From Nitrosovibrio sp. Nv4 (GTDB lineage: Bacteria; Bdellovibrionota; UBA1018; CAIMNF01): a DNA stretch of 39,734 nucleotides. Positions 33,093 to 39,734 of this stretch are shown here, piece by piece (positions within the stretch are counted from its first letter, which is position 1; each line of letters starts with the position of its first letter). A program made the translations under genes and the position numbers. The DNA lies in the NCBI GenBank assembly GCA_943327105.2, contig CALPVV020000011.1, positions 1 to 39,734 of the forward strand, read 5' to 3'. The notes below the pieces were generated by a model. The model did not search any database. It was not told the DNA's origin and saw nothing but the letters and a program-made list of their open reading frames with translations.

Positions 33093-33820
33093 AAGCCCGC
33101 TACCCACAATTATATCGTTTGCTTCCAAACACTGCTGCCAACTGGGTTGACCGCTGGAAGGATTTTTCTCCTCATACGATTGCGATCATGTTGAAAAGTT
33201 CCGCTGCTCTTCTTTGTATCGGTTTGGTGATTCGCCTTACTTTTTCAATTACTCCGGATGGCTTCATTCAGAATTTTGATGAGAGCATTTTAAAATGGGC
33301 CGGTGATCTTCGCACTCCATTCCTGAACATGATGATGGTTGATGTCACCGCACTTGGCGGACTCGCCCTCACCATCGTACTTGGCTTGCTTTCAGTGATT
33401 CTATTTTTGCTGGCACGTGACCCAGCGGCAGCCATTCACCTTGCACTCACTGCAACGGGCGGATTTTTCATTTCAATTTACACCAAGGGGCTGATTGCAA
33501 GACCTCGCCCGACCGTGATTCCTCAATTGGTTCATGCATCGGGCTTTTCATACCCAAGCGGACATTCGATCACTTCGTCAGCGATTTATCTGACGATGGC
33601 AATTCTTGCGTGCAGGCATTTTCAGTCGATGAGTTCAAGAATCGTCTTGCTTGCACTTGCTGGCCTGATGATCGCCTTGATTTCCTTTTCGCGCATTTAT
33701 CTTGGCGTTCACTATCCGAGCGACACCATGAGCGGTGCCTTGATGGGACTTGCATGGGCACTTTTCATGGCTGCTCTATTTGCCAAAACCCACTTCGCAC
33801 CGAAAAAACCTAAGTTTTAA
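33089..33820 (+). CDS. PAP2-family membrane phosphatase
   Basis: This 243-residue integral membrane protein has the three catalytic motifs of type 2 phosphatidic acid phosphatases: K133-x6-R140-P141 in KGLIARPRP, PSGH (156-159), and S201-R202-x5-H208-x3-D212 in SRIYLGVHYPSD. About six membrane helices surround them. Substrates in this family are lipid phosphates (phosphatidate, undecaprenyl diphosphate, lipid A phosphate), hydrolysed on the periplasmic side. The start overlaps the MFS stop by four bases. The stop overlaps the stop of the convergent lipoprotein gene (TTAA at 33817-33820). Confidence 0.93.
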   Translation: MKARYPQLYRLLPNTAANWVDRWKDFSPHTIAIMLKSSAALLCIGLVIRLTFSITPDGFIQNFDESILKWAGDLRTPFLNMMMVDVTALGGLALTIVLGLLSVILFLLARDPAAAIHLALTATGGFFISIYTKGLIARPRPTVIPQLVHASGFSYPSGHSITSSAIYLTMAILACRHFQSMSSRIVLLALAGLMIALISFSRIYLGVHYPSDTMSGALMGLAWALFMAALFAKTHFAPKKPKF

Positions 33821-34659
33821 TTCATCGAATTCAAGATGCGATGATATCGGTTCAAGATTTCCCACTTCACCCGATCAAGCGACATGGTCTTGGCAAAACG
33901 GAAGTGAAAGTCATAATCGATCGCATTTCTCTGTGGTAGTCCGAAATCGACTTTTGAATCGGCAAGATGCACCACCAATGATGAATACCACTGGGCGATA
34001 TCGCCTGAGCCGTCTTTCATTTCATCGGTTTTCTTGAGTACTTCTTCGGCAAGCACCCGTTTCAAAGTATAGGGAGTGGCTCCGATGAAATTCTCTAAAA
34101 CAGTTTCAGCCAGATCGTGTTTGGTCTTGGGCTTTTCTGCAGGCACTTCGGCATCTTTTGTGAAATCAATCGTATCGGCCGGCCCTTCCGGAAAGTCGAT
34201 ATTCGGATACTCTTTGGCGCTTTCTTTCGTGAAATGCGTCGGGTTTTTCATCTCCATCTGGATGTCTGCCATTTCCAATGCAAAAAACTTGATCGCATTG
34301 GGCGAAGCCGCTTTCGCTTTCGATTCCATCAACCGATAACGAGACCCCATCACGAGTCCGCGGTAAATACCTTCAAGCGAAGCGCCTTGATTCATCGATG
34401 AAAGAAGCGCTTCAAATTGTGGCTGATCTTCGAGTTCTTCTTGATTGAAAGTCACCACCATCATTTCTTTCAGCAATTCGGCATTGGCCTTTAATGGCAT
34501 CGGCGTACTGGATGGCATCGGGGTTGGTTCAACCTTAGAACCAATTTGAAATGCCATACCCACGGTTCGCTTCGCCGCTTCGACCGCTTTTTCAACCGGT
34601 TCAGGCATCTTGCACGAACTCATCAAAAAACAGATCAGAAGAAGAGAAAGTAGTCTCAT
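33817..34659 (-). CDS. lipoprotein of unknown function, last gene of the nucleoside ABC operon
   Basis: The 280-residue protein has a lipoprotein signal MRLLSLLLICFLMSSC. I chose the ATG at 34659, which overlaps the stop of the upstream permease gene (ATGA); a longer frame reaching 34749 would run inside that gene and place the signal internally. After a helix rich in Lys, Glu and Ala comes a Pro-rich linker (PTPMPSSTPMPLK). The rest is mostly helical and charged, ending in an amphipathic KTMSLDRVKWEILNRYHR. I recognise no family. Translational coupling to an importer suggests a role in uptake or envelope retention of its substrate, but nothing in the sequence shows one. Confidence 0.75.
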   Translation of the reverse strand: MRLLSLLLICFLMSSCKMPEPVEKAVEAAKRTVGMAFQIGSKVEPTPMPSSTPMPLKANAELLKEMMVVTFNQEELEDQPQFEALLSSMNQGASLEGIYRGLVMGSRYRLMESKAKAASPNAIKFFALEMADIQMEMKNPTHFTKESAKEYPNIDFPEGPADTIDFTKDAEVPAEKPKTKHDLAETVLENFIGATPYTLKRVLAEEVLKKTDEMKDGSGDIAQWYSSLVVHLADSKVDFGLPQRNAIDYDFHFRFAKTMSLDRVKWEILNRYHRILNSMN

Positions 34660-35516
34660 GAATTTCCCAAAGCTTTCGGTGATTCTGAACGCCCCACTGC
34701 GCCAGCAAGAACAATGATGGTGATCAAGTAAGGCAGAATCTGAATCCACTGTACCGGTACTGGTTCAGCGCCCCAAAGCACTACTCCCTGAAGCCTGATC
34801 TGCGCAATTTCAGTGACACCAAAAAGCAAGCATGCAAGAACGGTCGGAATCGGTTTCCATTTACCGAGAATCACCGCAGCCAAAGCAATGAAGCCACGTC
34901 CAGCCGACATGTTGCGAATGAAAGATGAAGACAGATAAGTCGATAAGGTTCCGCCAGCAAGGCCTGCAAGAAACCCGCTGATCAGAATTCCCTGCCAGCG
35001 TTTCCAAGAAATCGAAACTCCAGCACTTTGAAGCGCATCGGGGTGTTCACCGGCAAAACGCAGACGCAAACCGAACCGTGATGAATGATAGGCCCACGCA
35101 CTGAGTGCAACTAGAGCCAGGGTGATCCAAAGCGGTGCGATCTGAAACTGAGCCGCGGTTGGAATCGGCGGCGTTGAACCGGTCGAGTCGAACCAGATTT
35201 TTGAAAAAAACGGTGGAATACCCATCGCAAAAAGATTGATCGCCGTACCGGAAACAATCTGGTTTGCGCGATAGCGAAGCACCACCATGCCATAAAGGCT
35301 TGAAAGCACCATACCTGCAACTCCAGCCATCAATAGACCGATGTAGGGGTTTGAAGTATTGAGCGCATAAACTGCACCGAAGAATGAGCCAACGAGCATG
35401 AAGCCTTCGAGCCCGATCTGAATCACGCCGCTTCGCTCGCACCACATTCCGCCAAGGGCTGCAAGAATCAATGGTGCTGAAACACGACAAACGGGAAGGA
35501 TGAATGAATCAAGCAT
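34656..35516 (-). CDS. ABC transporter permease, nucleoside/simple-sugar type (NupQ/YufQ-like)
   Basis: This inner-membrane permease of about 286 residues has about nine helices. LILAALGGMWCERSGVIQIGLEGFMLVGSF at the N-terminus and FIALAAVILGKWKP, the coupling-loop region near the C-terminus, are typical of the second permease in BMP-dependent nucleoside importers. I start at 35516 (MLDSFILPVC), which overlaps the upstream permease stop by eight bases; the longer frame from 35558 lies inside that gene. It should form the channel with the permease encoded at 35509-36549. Confidence 0.9.
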   Translation of the reverse strand: MLDSFILPVCRVSAPLILAALGGMWCERSGVIQIGLEGFMLVGSFFGAVYALNTSNPYIGLLMAGVAGMVLSSLYGMVVLRYRANQIVSGTAINLFAMGIPPFFSKIWFDSTGSTPPIPTAAQFQIAPLWITLALVALSAWAYHSSRFGLRLRFAGEHPDALQSAGVSISWKRWQGILISGFLAGLAGGTLSTYLSSSFIRNMSAGRGFIALAAVILGKWKPIPTVLACLLFGVTEIAQIRLQGVVLWGAEPVPVQWIQILPYLITIIVLAGAVGRSESPKALGNS

Positions 35517-36549
35517 TTTTGGCCTTCTTTCTCCACTCGAATAAACCTTCGGCAACAACGCCGAGAATGATCAAGCCTTGAATGATGTAGGAAAGATCAC
35601 GAGTGACCTTATCGGTTTCAAGATCAAGACTTGCCGAACCTTTTTGTAAAATACCGAATAAAAGCGCCGAAGGAATGATGCCGAGAATATTGCCGCGAGC
35701 AAGAAGCGCAACAGCGATGCCGACAAAGCCGTAATCGGCCGAGAAACCGAGCTTGAAACGATGGGCATTGCCCAAGACTTCAACTACACCAACCAAGCCT
35801 GCCATTCCACCGGCCATGAACATTGCAAACATCCAAGCGCTTTGCTTGGAAATTCCGTAAGTTTCGGCAGCTTTTTCATTCTCGCCTACTGCTTTTAACT
35901 CGTAACCTCGCACACTGTTCCACATCCAGTAATGAATCACGAACACAAGCGCGATCAACACAAAGATCAACCAACCCATCGGTGCGCCCGCGAACTTTTC
36001 AAATGGTTTCAAATGAAAGGCTTCCGGAAGCAGCATGGTCTCAGCCTGGGAACTTTCGGGGTCTTTGATGAGATAAAGAGTCACGTAAGACGAAAGCCCT
36101 GCTGCAATGAAGTTCATCATGATCGTGGTGATCACTTCATGTGAGCCACGCTTTGCTTTCAAGATTCCAGGAATCAATCCCCAGATCCCGCCAGCAACAA
36201 AGGCAAATGCGGTGGCAAACAAAACAGCGGCAACGGGTGAAGCGATATTTTTTCCGACCACTCCCGCGTAAGCAGCGGCCAAAGCACCAATCAACAATTG
36301 GCCTTCACCACCGACATTGAACAAGCCAGCGCGAATCGGGATTGAAACTGCAAGACCGGTCAAAAACAATGGTGCCGCATAAAACAGAGTCATGCCGAAA
36401 TCGTAGCCGCTTCCGAAACTGCTTTGAAAAAGCACTTTGAGCACCTTCCAAGGTGACTCACCGGCAAAATGACAGACGATCAATGCAAGGGTCAACCCGA
36501 GCAACACACCAGCAATAGACTTCAACGAAGCCTTCATCATGCGATTCAT
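35509..36549 (-). CDS. ABC transporter permease, nucleoside/simple-sugar type (NupP/YufP-like)
   Basis: This permease of about 346 residues begins MNRMMKASLKSIAGVLLGL at an ATG overlapping the ATPase stop by four bases. Conserved family stretches include GLAVSIPIRAGLFNVGGEGQ and, later, GFVGIAVALLARGNILGII, the coupling-helix region contacting the ATPase. An N-terminal extension before the conserved core is normal for the first permease of these systems. It probably heterodimerises with the product of the next gene. Confidence 0.92.
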   Translation of the reverse strand: MNRMMKASLKSIAGVLLGLTLALIVCHFAGESPWKVLKVLFQSSFGSGYDFGMTLFYAAPLFLTGLAVSIPIRAGLFNVGGEGQLLIGALAAAYAGVVGKNIASPVAAVLFATAFAFVAGGIWGLIPGILKAKRGSHEVITTIMMNFIAAGLSSYVTLYLIKDPESSQAETMLLPEAFHLKPFEKFAGAPMGWLIFVLIALVFVIHYWMWNSVRGYELKAVGENEKAAETYGISKQSAWMFAMFMAGGMAGLVGVVEVLGNAHRFKLGFSADYGFVGIAVALLARGNILGIIPSALLFGILQKGSASLDLETDKVTRDLSYIIQGLIILGVVAEGLFEWRKKAKNA

Positions 36550-38075
36550 GCGCCACCCATCACTTTCCCGATTGCCCACGGATCAAATTCCTTCCGTGCG
36601 AACTCGCCGTGCACACGACCATCAAAAAAGACAACCATACGGTCGCAGAGATCGATCAGTTCATCTAATTCAGAAGAAAAGAGAATGACCGATTTACCGA
36701 GGTTCCGCTCCATCATGATTGCTTCATGAATTTTCTCGATTGCTCCGACATCTACTCCACGGGTCGGATGCGCAACGAGCAAGATCGACGGTTGAGGGTC
36801 AAGCAATCTGGCCATTACCAATTTCTGCTGGTTTCCACCGCTCATGCGGCCTGTCCACACCGTTGAAAACGGCGGGCGGATATCGAATGCCTGAATGTTT
36901 TTTTCAACGGCAGCTTTCACCTTGTTTCGGTTGATCATGCGACCAAAAAGACCGAGTCCGGTATAACGGGGATCTTCGTGCTGCCCGAGAAGAAAATTCT
37001 CGGTCATGTCTTGTTGTTTGAGAAGGGCCTCTGACAATCGGTCTTCTGGCACCAACCCCACACCCATGTTACGCAGTTGTAGTGGAGTCGCATCACCGAT
37101 TTCGCGACCATTGACTAGATAGTCGTATTTGCCTTTGAAATATTTCTCACCGTAAACAGACGGATTCGAAAGGGCTTTGAGAAACTCGGTCTGCCCGTTG
37201 CCTTGCACCCCTGCCACACCGAGAATTTCTCCCGGTCTCAATTCAACACTCACGCGTTCAGAAATGAATTTCAAAACCGATTTAGGTTGAACCGCCTGTG
37301 ACGAAAGAATTCGACGCGGGCCTTGATACGTGAAAGAAACCTTCCGCCCCACCATCATCTCAGCCAATTCGTCTTCATTTGTTTCTGAAGTTGTTTTCGT
37401 ACCGACAACCTCACCCCGTCTCATGACGGTGACTGAATCGGTGAATTCGAGAACCTCTTTCAACTTGTGTGAAATCAGGACGATTGTTTTGCCTTCTTGC
37501 TTGAGCTTTCGAAGATTCTCAAACAGCTCCTTCACTTCTTGCGGCGTCAGCACCGCAGTCGGTTCATCAAGAATCAGAACCTCTGACTTTTGATAAAGTA
37601 GCTTGATGATTTCAACCCGTTGTTGCTCACCCACGGAAAGATCGCGGATGCGGGATTCCCATTTTGTAAATTTCAGGCCGTAATTTTTACAGATCTTTTC
37701 AAGTTCTTCACGAGCCTTGCCACGCTTGAGCAAACCGAAAAAAGTGGAAGGCTCATGCCCAAGCATGATGTTGTCGAGCACGGTCTCGGAATCGGCGAGC
37801 ATGAAGTGCTGGTGAACCATTCCGATACCCAACTTCATGGCATGAACCGGATTACGAATCTTGACGGCCTTGCCGTTCACCAGAATTTCACCTTCGTCGG
37901 CAGGCTGCACGCCGAACAGGACTTTCATTGCGGTCGATTTGCCGGCCCCATTTTCACCAATCAGCCCGTGAATCGAACCTTTTCGAATGGAAAAATCGAG
38001 CTTACGGTTGGCGTAGAAGTTGCCAAATGTTTTTGAAACGCCTTTGAATTCAATCGCGGTTTCGGTTTGATTCAT
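36546..38075 (-). CDS. ABC transporter double ATPase, nucleoside/sugar importer (NupO/YufO-like)
   Basis: The 509-residue protein contains two fused nucleotide-binding domains, as in RbsA/MglA and YufO. Domain 1 has Walker A GENGAGKS (40-47), signature LSVGEQQRVEI and Walker B VLILDEPTAVLTP. Domain 2 has the degenerate Walker A GVQGNGQTE, signature MSGGNQQKLVMARLL, and VAHPTRGVDVGA where the catalytic Glu is replaced, as usual in this family. Only the first ATP site is expected to hydrolyse. It starts two bases after the binding-protein stop and overlaps the first permease by four. The BMP partner and permease type indicate purine nucleosides or related compounds rather than ribose. Confidence 0.95.
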   Translation of the reverse strand: MNQTETAIEFKGVSKTFGNFYANRKLDFSIRKGSIHGLIGENGAGKSTAMKVLFGVQPADEGEILVNGKAVKIRNPVHAMKLGIGMVHQHFMLADSETVLDNIMLGHEPSTFFGLLKRGKAREELEKICKNYGLKFTKWESRIRDLSVGEQQRVEIIKLLYQKSEVLILDEPTAVLTPQEVKELFENLRKLKQEGKTIVLISHKLKEVLEFTDSVTVMRRGEVVGTKTTSETNEDELAEMMVGRKVSFTYQGPRRILSSQAVQPKSVLKFISERVSVELRPGEILGVAGVQGNGQTEFLKALSNPSVYGEKYFKGKYDYLVNGREIGDATPLQLRNMGVGLVPEDRLSEALLKQQDMTENFLLGQHEDPRYTGLGLFGRMINRNKVKAAVEKNIQAFDIRPPFSTVWTGRMSGGNQQKLVMARLLDPQPSILLVAHPTRGVDVGAIEKIHEAIMMERNLGKSVILFSSELDELIDLCDRMVVFFDGRVHGEFARKEFDPWAIGKVMGGA

Positions 38076-38077
38076 GA

Positions 38078-39082
38078 TTATTTCTTTTTCATCGAAATAT
38101 AGTAATCAGGCACTTTGATCTTGCCGCTGATGATGTCAGCGCGAATCGCTTCCAGCTTCTTGCGATCATCGGCGGTCACGAGCTTATCGTTATGCTGATC
38201 AAGAGCGTAATCTACGCCTTTTGATTTAAGCCCGACTCTGACCAACCCCGGCGTGAACTTGCCGTCTTTCATCATCTTCACGGTTTCAAATACGGAATCA
38301 TCCACTCGCTTCATCATGCTGCTCAATACGTATCCGGGCTTGATCCAGTTTTGATTCGAATCAACACCGATGGCGAGTTTCTTTTTTGCTTCTGCCGCAT
38401 CGAAGACACCCATTCCCGAATTTCCCGCAGCAACATAAATCACATCGGCACCACGTTGAAATTGATCAAGCGCCTGTTCTTTCGCTTTTGGCGGATTATT
38501 CCAGGCTTCACCCGTCACCCCGAGGTAGTTCACGATCAATTGCGCTTTTGGATTCACTTTTTTCACGCCTGCTTCATAACCCATCTGAAAACGGCGAATG
38601 AGTGGTACATCCATCCCACCGATGAAGCCCACTTTGCCCGATGGAGCGTGCATCGCCGCCAGCGCCCCCACCAAGTAACTGCCTTCATGTTCTTCAAACA
38701 TCACCGAGCGGACATTTGGTTTTTTTGCATCTTCATCGACCAAGAGAAATTTCTGATCAGGAAAGCGTTCCGCATTCTTCTTCACCGCTTCAAGCTGGTG
38801 AAAGCCGATGGCTACAATCAGGTCGAATTTCTTTTCGGCGAATGCACGCTGAAGAGATTCATAGGCGCTGTTGTCAGGGGCCTCGACGGTCTTGGTCATC
38901 ACACCCAGTTCTTTTTCAGCGCGCTTCAAACCTTGGTAAGCAGATGCATTGAACGACTTGTCGTCTTTGCCAGATTTTTCCAACACGAGACCGACCTTGA
39001 GCTCTGCTCGGGCATCCGTCAAAAGCATGCCTAAAAAAACAGACGAAACCATGACCAACGGGCGGTACTTAAAGATATTCAT
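38078..39082 (-). CDS. BMP-family periplasmic substrate-binding protein (PnrA/Med-like)
   Basis: The 334-residue binding protein opens its mature part with ELKVGLVLEKSGKDDKSFNA, the family hallmark (G-x-x-x-D-x-S-F-N), then AYQGLKRAEKELGV, later GFIGGMDVPLIRRFQMGYEAG and VIYVAAGNSGMGVFDAA. Relatives such as TmpC/PnrA of Treponema and Med-like proteins bind purine nucleosides. The N-terminus MNIFKYRPLVMVSSVFLGMLLTDARA is a cleavable signal without lipobox, whereas many relatives are lipoproteins; it would be free in the periplasm. It is the first gene of the five-gene operon. Neither the ATG at 39082 nor the GTG at 39100 has a good ribosome-binding site. Confidence 0.93.
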   Translation of the reverse strand: MNIFKYRPLVMVSSVFLGMLLTDARAELKVGLVLEKSGKDDKSFNASAYQGLKRAEKELGVMTKTVEAPDNSAYESLQRAFAEKKFDLIVAIGFHQLEAVKKNAERFPDQKFLLVDEDAKKPNVRSVMFEEHEGSYLVGALAAMHAPSGKVGFIGGMDVPLIRRFQMGYEAGVKKVNPKAQLIVNYLGVTGEAWNNPPKAKEQALDQFQRGADVIYVAAGNSGMGVFDAAEAKKKLAIGVDSNQNWIKPGYVLSSMMKRVDDSVFETVKMMKDGKFTPGLVRVGLKSKGVDYALDQHNDKLVTADDRKKLEAIRADIISGKIKVPDYYISMKKK

Positions 39083-39139
39083 ATGCTTTATTTTTACCAC
39101 CGGCCACGTTATCCTAGAAACATGAAAATGCGCTGGTCG

Positions 39140-39170
39140 AAAACGTTTTTCAAAACGGATGAATCCGTTT
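39140..39170. promoter_or_regulatory. two adjacent palindromes in the divergent BMP/TadG intergenic region
   Basis: AAAACGTTTT (39140-39149) is followed at once by AAACGGAT-ga-ATCCGTTT (39153-39170), a perfect 8-base inverted repeat. Both lie about 60-110 bases from the divergent starts at 39082 and 39252 and look like regulator sites. The second could also fold as an RNA hairpin, but it lacks a T-tract. Confidence 0.45.
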
Positions 39171-39251
39171 CCGACTTAGACAGAAAAGTGACGCCTTTAA
39201 GCCCTCACTTTTCAACTATTTTCATAGAAAAAACCAGGATGGGTACTTCGT

Positions 39252-39734
39252 TTGCGAATCAATAAGCGGCTTCAATCAGAAAGCGGTCAGTCAGTCATCC
39301 TCATCTCGATGGTGATTCTCAGCTTTTTGCTGTTCTTCAGTTTTGCAATCAATACCGGCGTACTGATCACGGCAAAGATCAGTGTACAGTCTGCGGCAGA
39401 TGCAGCAGCCTACGCTGGCGCGGCGACCCAAGCTCGACAGCTCAATGCGATCTCGTTTCTCAATTACGACATGCGCAGGCAATACAAGAAGTTCACCTAT
39501 CGCAACAATTTTCTAGGTAACATCGGGGCTGCAAATTTTCCGAATGAAGGCGGGCCTGGGCAATACCCCTACCCGAAGCGATACTATCCGAACGCATCAT
39601 CTGGTAGTCAGAAAACGGCCAACTTAGGAATTCCGATCACCTGCATTCCACTGACCGGATCCAGCAGCAAAAGCGAAAACTGCCTTCAACTCAACCTTCC
39701 GAATTCAAGCTATCAAGCCAATCAGTTTTTTCCA
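39252..39734 (+). CDS. TadG-like pilus-associated protein, 5' part (truncated by window end)
   Basis: The frame is open to the last base of the window with no stop. From a TTG at 39252 it reads LRINKRLQSESGQSVILISM, then a single membrane helix (VILSFLLFFSFAINTGVL) and TAKISVQSAADAAAYAGA. This is the N-terminal signature of TadE/TadG and Flp-pilus-associated proteins: G-Q/A near the membrane, helix, [IL]-x-x-K-x-x-[LV]-Q-x-A-A-D-A-A-A-x-A-G-A. These are bitopic inner-membrane proteins linked to Tad pilus or related secretion systems. A following Pro/Tyr/Asn-rich region and two Cys suggest a periplasmic domain that continues beyond the window. AGGATGGG upstream may serve as ribosome-binding site. 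The family is likely; the exact start is uncertain. Confidence 0.75.
   Translation, partial: MRINKRLQSESGQSVILISMVILSFLLFFSFAINTGVLITAKISVQSAADAAAYAGAATQARQLNAISFLNYDMRRQYKKFTYRNNFLGNIGAANFPNEGGPGQYPYPKRYYPNASSGSQKTANLGIPITCIPLTGSSSKSENCLQLNLPNSSYQANQFFP

Noticed and set aside
38351-39034. Long plus-strand open frame of 227 codons opposite the BMP gene
   Set aside because: It is rich in His, Phe and Arg, has no recognisable motif, and the opposite strand encodes an unmistakable BMP protein.
39122-39265. Small plus-strand ORF of 47 codons from an ATG at 39122, ahead of the TadG-like gene
   Set aside because: It has no ribosome-binding site and no recognisable features, overlaps the TadG-like start, and contains the two palindromes, which fit a regulatory region better.

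Overview
The window is about 39.7 kb of densely packed bacterial chromosome of moderate GC content. I found no rRNA or tRNA genes, no transposase and no CRISPR array. The content suggests a Gram-negative bacterium with a large secreted and outer-surface proteome: many signal peptides and lipoboxes, a beta-barrel-like protein, ClpS/ClpA, a CpaF-type ATPase and the start of a TadG-like pilus gene. A member of the Bdellovibrionota/Oligoflexia or another deltaproteobacteria-like lineage would fit, but this is inference, because no taxonomic marker gene is present.

Layout. (1) 1-4427, plus strand: a secreted phospholipase-D-type nuclease overlapping two polytopic membrane proteins of GT-C glycosyltransferase character. 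(2) 4417-6219, minus: a secreted protein of unknown function with a possible caspase-like His/Cys pair. (3) 6312-8082: an L-lactate-permease family transporter, then a 92-residue protein with 15 tryptophans that looks like a stand-alone Lrp/AsnC ligand-binding domain, ended by a strong bidirectional terminator. (4) 8096-10158: two divergent secreted proteins sharing an undescribed module of about 45 residues with Cys at both ends; one also carries a DUF4360-like domain. (5) 10186-18785: two large paralogous surface lipoproteins, each with 11 Ig-like repeats, one different Ig-like domain and a C-terminal LamG-like lectin domain, each behind a similar sigma70-type promoter.

(6) 18788-21426, minus: clpS-clpA, the N-degron adaptor and unfoldase. 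(7) 21490-24634, plus: a CpaF-like secretion/pilus ATPase, an M20 metallopeptidase and a beta-barrel-like outer-membrane protein, coupled by 4-base stop/start overlaps. (8) 24635-28372, minus: a two-gene unit, a membrane-anchored HEAT-like protein resembling the N-terminal domain of vitellogenin/MTP lipid-transfer proteins, and a secreted beta-rich protein with a Cys-rich duplicated tail. This is the most unusual system in the window. (9) 28503-29780, minus: a 4-hydroxybutyrate/acetate-type CoA-transferase. (10) 29902-33820, plus: a dikinase with glucan-water-dikinase-like domain order, an MFS transporter and a PAP2 phosphatase, again coupled by 4-base overlaps. (11) 33817-39082, minus: a five-gene nucleoside-type ABC importer operon (BMP binding protein, double ATPase, two permeases, lipoprotein). 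(12) 39252-end, plus: the 5' part of a TadG-like gene running off the window.

Genes within operons mostly overlap by 4 bases. Four of the five convergent gene pairs meet with essentially no space (from 11 bases of overlap to 2 bases of gap) and no visible terminator, whereas the accessory block at 7.7-10.2 kb has classical terminators. Functions are inferred from motifs read directly in the sequence; no database search was run.
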